Source: Methylobacillus methanolivorans
GTDB taxonomy: Bacteria > Pseudomonadota > Gammaproteobacteria > Burkholderiales > Methylophilaceae
Reading direction: 5' to 3'
Assembly: GCF_044751345.1 (NCBI RefSeq)
Contig: NZ_JBIWXY010000001.1
Location: forward strand, 124,001 to 188,000
DNA: 64,000 nucleotides
The notes beneath the pieces were generated by a model. It saw only the letters and a list, made by a program, of their open reading frames with translations, was not told the origin of the DNA and ran no database searches. A program made the translations under genes and the position numbers. The stretch's first letter is position 1. Each line of letters opens with the position of its first letter. Positions 53,971 to 63,340 of this stretch are shown here, piece by piece.

Positions 53971-54521
53971 AAACCCAGCCTAGACCAGAAAAACAGGATA
54001 TTGCCATTTCCCCGGCCACCCGGCACATAGCTGGTATTCAATGAGTATTGCCTATAATTGACTGAGGCAATTGGCAATATGCCGGGGATGGGGAAGTTTT
54101 TGTAGATGTCTGCACGCGAAGTCAGGAACGCGGTATAGCCAATCCCTGCATGTAGACCAGAGGTGGGCCCCGTCATCCATTGGTGTCCATACCCCAGCAT
54201 GGGCTGCACATTGCTGTGCGAATCAGAGAACGCCATCAGGTAGATGCCTTCCCAGTTGCCCGCCGCATTGTAGCGGCTGCGACCATAGCCCAAGCCCCAA
54301 GTGAACTCACGGAACGAGTCGATTTTGTCCTGATCATAGGCAAATCGCAGGTGGTGGGTCCATAGCGGAAGATAGAGATCCTGCTTGCCGCTATTCCAGA
54401 TATCGCTGACGTGGTTGCATGACTTGTCTATCCAGGCGTAATCCGTGTCGCAGGCGGCTGAGGTAGCCAGTGGCAAGAGCAGGGCGGTGCCGAATGTGAG
54501 GGTGCTGTGCTTGATGTTCAT
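53967..54521 (-). CDS. pagP: Lipid A palmitoyltransferase PagP-like
   Basis: Outer-membrane enzyme that moves palmitate from phospholipid to lipid A and changes envelope resistance. The 184-residue protein has a signal peptide (to about ATSAA), then an 8-strand barrel with PagP features: LYLPLWTHHLRFAYDQDKID (catalytic His region), FREFTWGLGYGRSRYNAAGN, WEGIYLMAFSDSHSNVQPML, and the end LFFWSRLGF. ATG 54521 is preferred over the longer frame. It is antisense within the otherwise collinear rnc-era-recO block. Confidence 0.88.
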   Translation of the reverse strand: MNIKHSTLTFGTALLLPLATSAACDTDYAWIDKSCNHVSDIWNSGKQDLYLPLWTHHLRFAYDQDKIDSFREFTWGLGYGRSRYNAAGNWEGIYLMAFSDSHSNVQPMLGYGHQWMTGPTSGLHAGIGYTAFLTSRADIYKNFPIPGILPIASVNYRQYSLNTSYVPGGRGNGNILFFWSRLGF

Positions 54522-54636
54522 GAATAGTGTGTTTGATGCGTGATAGTAGAAGGACAGCATCAGCGAATAAAAGGTTTCTCAATAATAGGGATGCCTGAGA
54601 TAGAATGCCCGCTGGTTCTTCTTTCTTTTTGCTTGC

Positions 54637-55371
54637 ATGGCACTCAGCCCCACCCATCGCCAAGACAACCAGCCCGTATATGTGCTGCATACCTATCCCT
54701 TCAAGGAAACCAGCCTGGTTGTCGAGTTGTTCAGCCGTGAGTTTGGTCGCGTGGCTGCGGTTGCCAAGGGTGCACGGCGTCCGCGTTCGGCAATGCGCGG
54801 CATGTTGCAGGCCTTTCAGCCTTTGCAGGCAACCTGGTCAGGCAAGGCCGAGCTCAAAAACTTGCACAGCATGGAGTGGGGTGCAGGGCTACTTTTGTTG
54901 CGTGGCGAAGCCTTGATGTGTGGCTTTTACCTCAATGAATTACTGCTACGTTTGTTGCCGCGCGAAGATGGGCACGATGCCCTGTTTGATTACTATAGCC
55001 AGACGTTGCGTATCCTGGCGCAGGACCAGGTGCCACCTGCAACCACCTTGCGACGCTTCGAGCTCAAGATGTTGCAGGAGATGGGATATGCCGTACCGTT
55101 GCAACAAGATGCTGAGGGCGAGGCGATAGAAGCAGAGCAGGTTTATGCCTATTGGGCTGAACATGGTGCATTGCCTATCAGCCAGCATGCAGCCCAGGCA
55201 AATGGCGTACAATTATCCGGTAAGACATTGCTTGCGATGGCACAAGACGACTATAGCGATGTATTGACCCAGCAGCAGAGCAAGCAGTTGATGCGCACCT
55301 TGCTGGCACATTACCTGGGTGAAAAGCCCTTACATACCCGACAATTACTCATGGATTTGCAGGCATTATGA
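54637..55371 (+). CDS. recO: DNA repair protein RecO
   Basis: Helps RecR load RecA on SSB-coated DNA. The 244-residue protein has the N-terminal OB-fold (QPVYVLHTYPFKETSLVVEL, then FGRVAAVAKGARRPRS) and the helical C-terminal domain. No CXXC zinc site is visible in the C-terminal half. Stop overlaps pdxJ. Confidence 0.95.
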   Translation: MALSPTHRQDNQPVYVLHTYPFKETSLVVELFSREFGRVAAVAKGARRPRSAMRGMLQAFQPLQATWSGKAELKNLHSMEWGAGLLLLRGEALMCGFYLNELLLRLLPREDGHDALFDYYSQTLRILAQDQVPPATTLRRFELKMLQEMGYAVPLQQDAEGEAIEAEQVYAYWAEHGALPISQHAAQANGVQLSGKTLLAMAQDDYSDVLTQQQSKQLMRTLLAHYLGEKPLHTRQLLMDLQAL

Positions 55372-56090
55372 AACTAGGCGTCAATATCGATCATGTAGCT
55401 ACCTTGCGCCAAGCGCGTGGCACTCAATATCCCAGCGTGGTGCAAGCCGCGTTACGTGCTGAAGAGGCAGGTGCCGACAGTATTACCATCCATTTGCGCG
55501 AAGACAGGCGCCATATTCAGGATGCTGACGTGTTTGCCTTGCGCCCATTGCTGCAAACCAAGATGAACCTGGAAATGGCAGTCACTGACGAAATGGTCGG
55601 CATCGCCTTACAGGTTAAGCCACAGGATGTTTGCCTGGTGCCGGAGCGTCGTGAGGAACGTACGACTGAAGGTGGCCTGGATGTGGTTGGCAATCTAGGG
55701 GCGATTAAGGCGGCATGCAAGACGCTGGCAGATGCGGGCATTCGCGTTTCCTTGTTTATCGGGCCGGATCTGGAGCAGGTTGAGGCAGCCAAGGCGGCTG
55801 GCGCGCCTGTGATCGAGATTCATACCGGCGCATTTGCCGATGCCAAGACCGATAGCGATAAGCATGCCGAATTGCAGCGCATCCGCATGGCAGTGGATCA
55901 CGGGCTGGCGTTGGGCCTGACCGTTAATGCCGGGCACGGCCTCAATATCCATAACGTCCATGAAATTGTGGGTATCCCGGGGATAGAAGAACTGAATATC
56001 GGCCATGCCATCGTGGCACACGCTTTGTTTGTGGGGTGGGAATATGCCGTGCGCGAGATGAAGGCCTTGATCGTGCAGAAGGCCAACTGA
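55368..56090 (+). CDS. pdxJ: Pyridoxine 5'-phosphate synthase
   Basis: Last committed step of vitamin B6 synthesis from deoxyxylulose phosphate and aminoacetone phosphate. The 240-residue TIM barrel has NIDHVATLRQARGT at the N-terminus, the HLREDRRHIQDADV loop, and NAGHGLNIHNV near the end. ATG overlaps recO, the common recO-pdxJ-acpS order. Confidence 0.97.
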   Translation: MKLGVNIDHVATLRQARGTQYPSVVQAALRAEEAGADSITIHLREDRRHIQDADVFALRPLLQTKMNLEMAVTDEMVGIALQVKPQDVCLVPERREERTTEGGLDVVGNLGAIKAACKTLADAGIRVSLFIGPDLEQVEAAKAAGAPVIEIHTGAFADAKTDSDKHAELQRIRMAVDHGLALGLTVNAGHGLNIHNVHEIVGIPGIEELNIGHAIVAHALFVGWEYAVREMKALIVQKAN

Positions 56091-56108
56091 GCAGGGCAAG
56101 ATTTCAGC

Positions 56109-56489
56109 ATGATTTATGGCATAGGCACCGACATCGTCGAAGTGGTGCGCATCGAGGAGTCACTTAGCCGCTTTGGCGACGCATTTGCACAGCGCATTCT
56201 CAACAATGCCGAATGGCAGGAATATGAAGCCAGCCGCGTCAAGGCCAGGTTTCTTGCCAAGCGCTTTGCTGCCAAGGAAGCTTTTGCCAAGGCGCTTGGC
56301 ACAGGCATCAGAGGGGCTGCCAGCTTTGAGAATATCGGTATCGGGCATGATGATCTAGGTAAGCCAGAGTTCCAGCTTGCGCCAGCATTGCAGCAATGGC
56401 TGGTGGAAAAGGGCGTGGGCCACCTGCATCTTTCCATTAGTGATGAAAAAGCCCTGGCGGCGGCGTTCGTGGTATTGGAAAAAGCTTGA
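56109..56489 (+). CDS. acpS: Holo-[acyl-carrier-protein] synthase
   Basis: Adds phosphopantetheine to acyl carrier protein. The 126-residue protein has IYGIGTDIVEVVRIEES with Asp8 and RFAAKEAFAKALGTGIR with the magnesium-binding Glu. Standard length. Confidence 0.97.
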   Translation: MIYGIGTDIVEVVRIEESLSRFGDAFAQRILNNAEWQEYEASRVKARFLAKRFAAKEAFAKALGTGIRGAASFENIGIGHDDLGKPEFQLAPALQQWLVEKGVGHLHLSISDEKALAAAFVVLEKA

Positions 56490-56492
56490 GCG

Positions 56493-57428
56493 ATGCGTAG
56501 CGTTTGGTGGACCTGCCTGCTGGTCGCAGGCTTTGCAATGAGTGCCGAGCAGTGGGAGCTGGCGGGTGAAAGTGCTGTTGGCAAGCATTATGTTGACCAG
56601 GCTAGTGTTGTTCGACAGGCTGCAGAGCATAAATTGATCGTGCAAACCAAGGTTGAGCAGGCTGATGGCAGTGTCTGGGTCACGACCATGCAGCTTGATT
56701 GCAAGGCCAAGCGGTTTAGTTACCTGCAAGGATTCCAGCTCAAGGATGGCAAGCCGGTGGTCAAGTTTGATGCCCCCCGTGCGGAAGAGCCTATCAGTCC
56801 TGGGTCATTGCCTGACCAATTGCAGCAGCGTTATTGTGTGGCTCCTGCCTCGCAATCCACCGTTACTTCCCAGCCACGATGGGAGGTCGTGAGCAACAGC
56901 AATACCGGGGAGGTGGCACTGGATCGGGCTTCTTTGCAGACCCTGCCTGGCCAGGTCTTCACGGTGAATACTCGCGTCAAGCCTTTCAATAAAAATGAGC
57001 AAACCCTGAGTACTCTGCAATTCAATTGTGGCGAAGGGACATTCCGCATACTGCAAGCGCAGAAAGTGCGTGATGGCCGCGCTGAGACCTTGTTCGACAA
57101 ACCACCTCCTGTTGCGCCTGTGAGTAAGTCAGCTACGGCACAACAGCTTGCCAAGGCAATTTGCAGCCCGGCTATCAAGCCTGCGCGTAATCCATTCCAG
57201 GAAGATGCCTGCAAGGGTACGCTCAATGACTTGCAGGCGCTGGAGCGGCGCGTGCAGGGTGATATTGATGCCCATGCCTTGTATTGCGACACCATGCAAC
57301 AATACCTAGATCAGCTTGCCCGCATCGCAGATGACGTCGACAAGAATCATTGTGCTATCCATGGGCTTGATCAATACCAGCGGGAAATTCGGACGGCTGG
57401 CTGTGAGGCATCACCCAATGAGCAATAG
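56493..57428 (+). CDS. Exported protein with two surface-adhesin-E-like domains
   Basis: A 311-residue protein with a signal peptide (to about MSAEQ). Two similar ~85-residue units start with WELAGES (about 20) and WEVVSNS (about 130). Each goes on to YVDQASV/ALDRASL, a Val-rich strand pair, and a conserved Cys segment (MQLDCKAKRF; LQFNCGEGTF). The last 90 residues are helical with several Cys. The units look like the surface-adhesin protein E / DUF family, but adhesin function is not implied. It starts three bases after acpS and overlaps tcdA. Confidence 0.7.
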   Translation: MRSVWWTCLLVAGFAMSAEQWELAGESAVGKHYVDQASVVRQAAEHKLIVQTKVEQADGSVWVTTMQLDCKAKRFSYLQGFQLKDGKPVVKFDAPRAEEPISPGSLPDQLQQRYCVAPASQSTVTSQPRWEVVSNSNTGEVALDRASLQTLPGQVFTVNTRVKPFNKNEQTLSTLQFNCGEGTFRILQAQKVRDGRAETLFDKPPPVAPVSKSATAQQLAKAICSPAIKPARNPFQEDACKGTLNDLQALERRVQGDIDAHALYCDTMQQYLDQLARIADDVDKNHCAIHGLDQYQREIRTAGCEASPNEQ

Positions 57429-58218
57429 TCTGGATATGGATTGGGAGCGCCGCTTTGGTGGCGTGCGTCGTTTGTATGGTGAGGTGGCCTTGCAGCATTT
57501 TCAGCGTGCGCATGTTGCTGTCATCGGTATGGGCGGCGTGGGTTCGTGGGCGGTGGAGGCTTTGGCGCGTAGTGCCGTGGGCAGCTTGACCCTGGTTGAC
57601 CTTGATAATATTGCCGAATCCAACGTCAATCGTCAGTTGCATGCTGTCGAAGGCACATTTGGCTTGGCCAAGGTAACAGCTATGGCGCAACGCGTGCGTA
57701 TGATCAACCCGCTGGCCGAAGTACGCGAGGTGGAGGACTTTATCACGCCAGATAATTTGGATGCCTTACTCAATAGACCATTGGATGCGGTGCTCGATGC
57801 TATTGACGATGCGCGTGCCAAGGTCGCGTTGGCAGCCTGGTGCCGACAGCACAATATCCCACTAGTGATGGCAGGTGGAGCTGGAGGACGTGTCGATCCG
57901 ACACGCATACGGGTAGCTGATTTGGCAGAAGTGCATGGCGACAGGTTGCTGGCCAAGGTACGTAATCAGTTGCGTCGTGATCACGGTTTTCCTAAGGGTT
58001 TGGATGGCAATAAACCGGGCAGCAAAAGAAAACTGCAAAAGTTTGGTATTGCCTGCATCTATTCCGATGAGCCGATTCAACAGCCAGACGCGAGTTGCAG
58101 CGCTGATACGGGCGGTATCACGGGGTTGAATTGTGCTGGCTATGGCTCATCTGTCGCCGTGACAGCTCCTTGCGGAATGACTGCGGCTGCAGAGGTACTG
58201 AAATTACTGGCCCGATAG
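57418..58218 (+). CDS. tcdA: tRNA threonylcarbamoyladenosine dehydratase
   Basis: E1-like enzyme that cyclises t6A to ct6A in tRNA. The 266-residue protein has the ATP-binding GMGGVGSWAVEALARSAVG, VDLDNIAESNVNRQ and the late Cys motif (GYGSSVAVTAPCGM). ATG 57418 overlaps the previous gene's stop; a longer frame from 57316 is not conserved. Confidence 0.94.
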   Translation: MSNSLDMDWERRFGGVRRLYGEVALQHFQRAHVAVIGMGGVGSWAVEALARSAVGSLTLVDLDNIAESNVNRQLHAVEGTFGLAKVTAMAQRVRMINPLAEVREVEDFITPDNLDALLNRPLDAVLDAIDDARAKVALAAWCRQHNIPLVMAGGAGGRVDPTRIRVADLAEVHGDRLLAKVRNQLRRDHGFPKGLDGNKPGSKRKLQKFGIACIYSDEPIQQPDASCSADTGGITGLNCAGYGSSVAVTAPCGMTAAAEVLKLLAR

Positions 58219-58227
58219 TGAGCTGTT

Positions 58228-58491
58228 TTATTGTGTAATGGTGTGTTCGTATTCAGGGAAATAGCGCGAGATGACGGATAGGTCGAAGCTGCGCAAGATG
58301 CTGGTATTGGATTCACGCTCTAGCAAGAACTCGAAAGAGCGCCGGATCAACTCTTCATGATCAAAGCGTCCCAGGCTGAGCTTGTTGGCATAGTCTGGCG
58401 CTACTGTCACACGATGTGTCGTGCTGGATTGTGCCTCAATCGCCACTTCAAAAGCATGCTCTTCTAGCTTGTTGACTGTGATTTTTGCCAT
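58228..58491 (-). CDS. Small conserved cytosolic protein of unknown function
   Basis: An 87-residue protein with AAGGGG before its ATG. It begins with alternating beta residues (KITVNKLEEHAFEVAIEAQS), then a helical region (DHEELIRRSFEFLLERE) and ends YFPEYEHTITQ. No known domain is recognised. Convergent with tcdA at nine bases. Confidence 0.7.
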   Translation of the reverse strand: MAKITVNKLEEHAFEVAIEAQSSTTHRVTVAPDYANKLSLGRFDHEELIRRSFEFLLERESNTSILRSFDLSVISRYFPEYEHTITQ

Positions 58492-58605
58492 CGTTATCCC
58501 CTTTGCACGAGTAGGGTATAGTGTAGCCCGAAATATCCCGATTTACACAAAAAATCAGCCACCTGCCATCAAGGCTTGGTGGCGTATTCATTTCTTTATT
58601 CAGGT

Positions 58606-61023
58606 TTAAAAGTCGTAGCGCAGCGTTACCCCCAGGGTGCGAGGTTGCCCGGCGGAGCCCATGTAAGCATTGCTGCCCGTGTTGGTCAGGCTCAGGAAAT
58701 AGCGCTTGTCCAGAAGATTGCGCGCCCAGATCGATACATCCCATTGATGGCGTCCATGCTGCATGCGGATACCGCTGCTGAGATTGAGGATGCCATAGCC
58801 TGCAATTTTCGAGTAACGGGAGTTGTTGATGTCGGCATAGGTTTCAGAGCGCCAGCTATATTGGGCCGAGGTGTAATGCTCGACATTGTCTGCCGGGTTC
58901 CAGCGCCATTGCGCTCCGCTGCTGAAAGCCCAGCGTGAGGCACCATTGACGCGATTGCCAGCGATGCTCCTGAGCCCTTTACCGTAGCCGCTCTCTGCCG
59001 TGCCTCCTGGGCCGTTGAATTCTTCCGCAGGGGTAGGCGCGGTGCCGCGATCAAAGCGTGCATCTGTGTAAGCACCGTTGAAATTTACTGTCAGGTGTGA
59101 GTTGACTTGCCCGCGCATATCCAGTTCAAGGCCTTTGCTGGTGATATCGCCGACATTGGTGAGCAGGCCGGTATAACTGTTGTTGATGGCGGTATTGGTG
59201 GCGGCCTGGTAATCCCTGACCTTGGTGAGGAACACGCTAGTATTGGCAATCAAGCGCTGATCTAGCCAGCTGGACTTGATGCCAAATTCCAGGTTTTTTG
59301 CCTTTTCAGGGTCAATGTTCAACGCCTGGGTACCTAACACAGAGCCAGGGGAGGCGACACCATTGATATTGAAGCCGCCGGATTTTTCGCTGGAAGAAAG
59401 TGTGGCGTAACCGAGGATATGCTCCTTGATCCAGTAGCTGCCAGTTAAGAGGGTGGAAATGCTCTCGTCAGTTTGGTTTTGTACGCCGGTATCGTAGAAC
59501 TCAACCAGAGGGTTTGATAGAAGCGGAGGTAGTGCAGGGCTCACGCCATCTTGAATCACCCTGGCCTTTTTATTTTCCAAGGTATAACGTAATCCACCAG
59601 TTAAATCGAAGCGATCCGTGAGGTGCCAGGTACCTTGGCCAAATAGCGCATAGCTGTTGGTCTTGGCGTAGCCTGTTCCCGTGAGCTTCGAGTTGTTGGG
59701 GTAAATGGTGCTTAACGCCAGTGCCGCTGGCCCGGTGGTATAGGTTTCGTGGTTAGCCAAATCTTGATAATAGTAAAAGCCGCCAAGAACATAATCGAAA
59801 GTATCGCTCAAGGGAGAGGCCAGTCTGACCTCCTGTGAATACTGCTTGTGTTCTACATTCGCCCCACCAGTGATGGCATCTAAGTCTGTGCGGTCCATGT
59901 CGTTGTTGGGCTTGAATCCCCAGCGACGCCAGGCGGTAATTGACGTCAGCGTATAGCCATTGATATCCCAATTTGCCTCAGCAGATAAGGCATCCTGTTT
60001 GGTGCGCACGCGTTGACGACTATTCAGCGTTACCTTGTAATCCTTGGGGTTGTAATCGCGGTTGCTTGCCCCGAGGTTATTGGCTTGGGTGAGCGCATTG
60101 GTGGCATTCGAGTTGGCGGTGCCAGCCGGAGTGCTATGTGAGTAGTCTGGGCCAAAAATGGGTTGTAATGTAACTGGATGAATGCCAATGACGGTGAGCG
60201 ATGTGGGGTTGGGTGTCCATGGCGCATAGCTGTAGGGGACTAGGCTACCAGTGCTGGAGTCTTCTTCATGATGCTCGGCAATCACACGCAGGTTAAAGGC
60301 ATCACTGGGCTTGAGCAGCAGTTGGCCGCGTACGCCGGTGCGGTTGATCTCGTTCAGGTTCTTGCCGTCGTAGGTATTCTTCACCCAGCCGTCATCGTGC
60401 GTTTTGTAAGCCGCAATACGGAAGGCGGCAACATCGTTAATCGCCTGGTTCACCATGGCCTTATATTGCGTATAGTCACGCGAACCCAAGCTTGCCTCAG
60501 CGCTATTTTCCGACTTGAAGACGGGTTTGCGCGTGGTGATATTGAGTACGCCAGCAGTGGTGTTCTTGCCAAATAAGGTACCTTGCGGGCCACGTAATAG
60601 ATCGGCTTGCTCTATGTCCAGCAAGTCAAATACCGCCAGTCCAGGCCGCCCGAGGAACACATTATCAATATAAAGCCCAGCGCTGCCTTCCAGCCCTTCA
60701 TTGGCAGGGTTGCTGCCAATGCCACGGATTGCAATGCTGGATTGGCGCGGATGCTGGAATTGCACTGTGAGGTTGGGCAGCAGTTGCGGCAGGTCTTGTA
60801 ATTGGTAGATCCTGTTTGCTTCCAGTTGTTCACCGCTAACCACGGATATTGCAGCAGGAACGTCTTGTTCCTTTTCCAGGCGCCGCCTGGCCGTGACGTG
60901 AGTTGTTTCTAATGCAGCATCGCTGGCGATTTCCTGAGGTGAAGGCAATTGATCATTGGCGTGGCTGATACTGCATGTCGTGAACAGGGCAATCATACTG
61001 CTGCCCAGGCGGGTATATTTCAA
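58606..61023 (-). CDS. TonB-dependent outer-membrane receptor
   Basis: An 805-residue receptor with a signal peptide (to about SHAND), plug domain (TTHVTARRRLEKEQDVPAAI to about 190, with LLRGPQGTLFGKNTTAG), and a barrel ending in LGVTLRYDF. The plug style places it with the large Caulobacter/sphingomonad-like receptor group, whose members import varied siderophores or plant compounds. No adjacent regulator, sigma factor or transporter hints at substrate. A small GTGGTG/CACCAC hairpin sits in its leader at 61042-61057. Confidence 0.9.
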   Translation of the reverse strand: MKYTRLGSSMIALFTTCSISHANDQLPSPQEIASDAALETTHVTARRRLEKEQDVPAAISVVSGEQLEANRIYQLQDLPQLLPNLTVQFQHPRQSSIAIRGIGSNPANEGLEGSAGLYIDNVFLGRPGLAVFDLLDIEQADLLRGPQGTLFGKNTTAGVLNITTRKPVFKSENSAEASLGSRDYTQYKAMVNQAINDVAAFRIAAYKTHDDGWVKNTYDGKNLNEINRTGVRGQLLLKPSDAFNLRVIAEHHEEDSSTGSLVPYSYAPWTPNPTSLTVIGIHPVTLQPIFGPDYSHSTPAGTANSNATNALTQANNLGASNRDYNPKDYKVTLNSRQRVRTKQDALSAEANWDINGYTLTSITAWRRWGFKPNNDMDRTDLDAITGGANVEHKQYSQEVRLASPLSDTFDYVLGGFYYYQDLANHETYTTGPAALALSTIYPNNSKLTGTGYAKTNSYALFGQGTWHLTDRFDLTGGLRYTLENKKARVIQDGVSPALPPLLSNPLVEFYDTGVQNQTDESISTLLTGSYWIKEHILGYATLSSSEKSGGFNINGVASPGSVLGTQALNIDPEKAKNLEFGIKSSWLDQRLIANTSVFLTKVRDYQAATNTAINNSYTGLLTNVGDITSKGLELDMRGQVNSHLTVNFNGAYTDARFDRGTAPTPAEEFNGPGGTAESGYGKGLRSIAGNRVNGASRWAFSSGAQWRWNPADNVEHYTSAQYSWRSETYADINNSRYSKIAGYGILNLSSGIRMQHGRHQWDVSIWARNLLDKRYFLSLTNTGSNAYMGSAGQPRTLGVTLRYDF

Positions 61024-61137
61024 AACAGGTGTTCCCCTTGTGTGGTGTGGCCACCACTGATTTGAGTATGGATTTGTATATTTTTTTATAATTAATCGAA
61101 CATTTTATATCCAAATGACCACACTTGAATTGTGGCG

Positions 61138-61166
61138 CTTGAAATTTCTCCGACCGTCCCTATATA
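61138..61166 (+). promoter_or_regulatory. Sigma32 heat-shock promoter of htpG
   Basis: CTTGAA, 14 bases, CCCTATATA, near the sigma32 consensus CTTGAAA-N13-CCCCAT-T. It lies about 40 bases before the htpG ATG. Confidence 0.8.
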
Positions 61167-61205
61167 GCCAACATTGTCATTCAACCGCATCACGGGAGTT
61201 AAGCA

Positions 61206-63092
61206 ATGTCCACAGAGACGCTACAAAAAGAAACCCTGGGCTTCCAGGCCGAAGTCAAGCAACTGCTGCAACTGATGATTCATTCGCTCTACAGCAACAA
61301 GGAAATTGTGCTGCGTGAACTGATCTCCAATGCTAGCGATGCCGCAGATAAGCTGCGCTTCGAGGCATTAGCCAATAACAGCCTTTATGAGAATGATAGC
61401 GAGCTCAAGATTCGGGTGAGCTTCGACAAGGATGCACGCACTGTCACTATTTCTGATAACGGCATCGGCATGAGCCGTGAAGAGGTCATTCGCAATATCG
61501 GTACCATCGCCAAGTCTGGCACCAAGGAATTCTTCCAGTCTCTCACTGGCGACCAAGCCAAGGACGCTAATCTGATTGGTCAATTTGGTGTGGGCTTTTA
61601 TTCTGCCTTCATCCTAGCCAACAAAGTGACATTGACGACGCGCCGTGCGGGCAGCAGCGAAGCCGTGCGTTGGGAATCTGCCGGGGAAGGTGATTACACC
61701 TTGGAAGCTGCGGATAAGGCTAGCCGCGGTACCGATATCGTCCTGCATTTACGCGAAGGGGAAGATGAGTTTCTCAATGACTGGAAACTCAAGTCCATCA
61801 TCCGCAAGTACTCTGACCATATCACCCTGCCCATCATCATGAAGAAGTCTGAGTGGAAAGATGGCGAGCAGGTGCCTACCGATGAAGACGAGACCGTGAA
61901 CAAGGCCTCTGCTTTGTGGGCGCGCAGCAAGAGCGATATTTCTGAGGAGGAATACCAGGAGTTCTACAAGCATGTCTCGCACGATTTTGAGAATCCACTG
62001 ACTTGGGCGCACAACCGCGTGGAAGGCAAGCAGGAGTATATTTCCCTGCTGTATATCCCATCCAAGGCACCATTTGACCTCTATGACCGCGAGCGCCAGC
62101 ATGGCATCAAGCTGTACGTGAAGCGTGTCTTCATCATGGATGATGCCGAGCAACTCATGCCGCAATACCTGCGCTTTGTGCGTGGCGTGATTGATAGCGC
62201 TGACTTGCCATTGAATGTCTCGCGTGAAATCCTGCAACACTCCAAAGACATTGATGCGATCAAGACCGGTTCCGTCAAGCGTGTATTAGGCCTGCTGGAA
62301 GATATTGCAGAAAACAAGCCCGAAGAATACGCCAAGTTTTGGAACGAGTTTGGCCGTGTGCTGAAGGAAGGCCCAGGTGAAGATTTTGCCAACAAGGAGC
62401 GCATTGCCGGCCTGTTGCGCTTTGCCAGCACACACGCTGATACCGACGAACAGCTGGTGTCTTTCAAGGATTACATTGGCCGGATGAAGGAAGGCCAGGA
62501 GGCTATCTATTACATTACTGCCGACACATTCGCTGCCGCCCAGCATAGCCCGCACCTGGAAATTTTCCGCAAGAAGGGTATCGAGGTGCTGCTGCTGTCT
62601 GACCGGGTTGATGAATGGTTGCTCGGTAGCTTGACCGAGTTCGAGGGTAAGAAGCTGCAATCTGTAGCCAAGGGCGATCTGGATCTAGGCAAGCTGGAAG
62701 ACGAAGCCGAGAAAGAACAGCAAAAGAAGACTGAGGATGAATATAAGTCCTTGGTTGAGCGTATCCAGGCTAGTTTGGGCGAAAGCGTGAAAGAAGTGCG
62801 TGTGACGCATCGCCTGACTGACTCCCCGGCTTGCTTGGTGGCGGGCGAGCATGATCTTTCTGGCAACTTGGAGCGCCTGCTCAAAGCCGCAGGACAGAAA
62901 ACGCCAGGTAATAAGCCTGTGCTTGAGATCAATCCTGATCACAGCATTGTGCAGCGCTTGAAGGCTGTGAATGATGATGCGAAGTTTGCCGATTGGGCCC
63001 ATCTGCTGTTTGATCAGGCCTTGCTCGCCGAGGGTGGTCAACTGGAAGACCCAGCGGCTTTTGTACGCAGGGTCAATGCCATGCTGGCCTAA
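61206..63092 (+). CDS. htpG: Chaperone HtpG (Hsp90)
   Basis: ATP-dependent chaperone, 628 residues. The N-terminal GHKL site (ELISNASDAADKLRFEAL, then DNGIGMSREEVIRNIGTIAK, GQFGVGFYSAF) and the middle-domain Arg (LPLNVSREILQHSKDIDAIK) are present. A sigma32 promoter precedes and a terminator follows. Confidence 0.98.
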   Translation: MSTETLQKETLGFQAEVKQLLQLMIHSLYSNKEIVLRELISNASDAADKLRFEALANNSLYENDSELKIRVSFDKDARTVTISDNGIGMSREEVIRNIGTIAKSGTKEFFQSLTGDQAKDANLIGQFGVGFYSAFILANKVTLTTRRAGSSEAVRWESAGEGDYTLEAADKASRGTDIVLHLREGEDEFLNDWKLKSIIRKYSDHITLPIIMKKSEWKDGEQVPTDEDETVNKASALWARSKSDISEEEYQEFYKHVSHDFENPLTWAHNRVEGKQEYISLLYIPSKAPFDLYDRERQHGIKLYVKRVFIMDDAEQLMPQYLRFVRGVIDSADLPLNVSREILQHSKDIDAIKTGSVKRVLGLLEDIAENKPEEYAKFWNEFGRVLKEGPGEDFANKERIAGLLRFASTHADTDEQLVSFKDYIGRMKEGQEAIYYITADTFAAAQHSPHLEIFRKKGIEVLLLSDRVDEWLLGSLTEFEGKKLQSVAKGDLDLGKLEDEAEKEQQKKTEDEYKSLVERIQASLGESVKEVRVTHRLTDSPACLVAGEHDLSGNLERLLKAAGQKTPGNKPVLEINPDHSIVQRLKAVNDDAKFADWAHLLFDQALLAEGGQLEDPAAFVRRVNAMLA

Positions 63093-63122
63093 GCTGTAGC
63101 TAAAAAGCGGAGTAGATTGAAA

Positions 63123-63157
63123 ACCGTCATTGATGCTTGGTCAGTGGCGGTTTTTTA
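63123..63157 (+). terminator. Intrinsic terminator after htpG
   Basis: An 11-pair stem ACCGTCATTGA/TCAGTGGCGGT (two G-U pairs) with a 7-base loop, then TTTTTT. Confidence 0.85.
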
Positions 63158-63166
63158 TTGTATAAT
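63137..63166 (+). promoter_or_regulatory. Probable sigma70 promoter of rpsD
   Basis: TTGGTC, 18 bases, then a perfect TATAAT at 63161-63166; it overlaps the htpG terminator. It would give a leader of about 165 bases before rpsD. Confidence 0.5.
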
Positions 63167-63172
63167 CCGCGG

Positions 63173-63340
63173 CTTCGCGTAAAAAGCGTTTGCTATGCGC
63201 GGAGTTTGTAATGTGCAGGTATGCCATACCCATGCTGGTGTGGTGATAGCGTCGAGCTATCCATTCTGAATAAAGTCAGGATGCAGGAAGCTATTTGTCA
63301 GGTCAGCCTGATCAATCCAATTATTAAGGAGTTTTAAAGA
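63173..63340 (+). other. Long 5' leader of rpsD
   Basis: No gene is visible. The length is compatible with an S4-binding autoregulatory structure, but I could not fold a convincing pseudoknot by eye. AAGGAG lies ten bases before the ATG. Confidence 0.3.

Noticed and set aside
61024..61137. Fur box or cobalamin riboswitch for the 58606-61023 receptor
   Set aside because: No GATAATGATAATCATTATC-like repeat and no B12-box sequence; only AT-rich DNA and one small hairpin.
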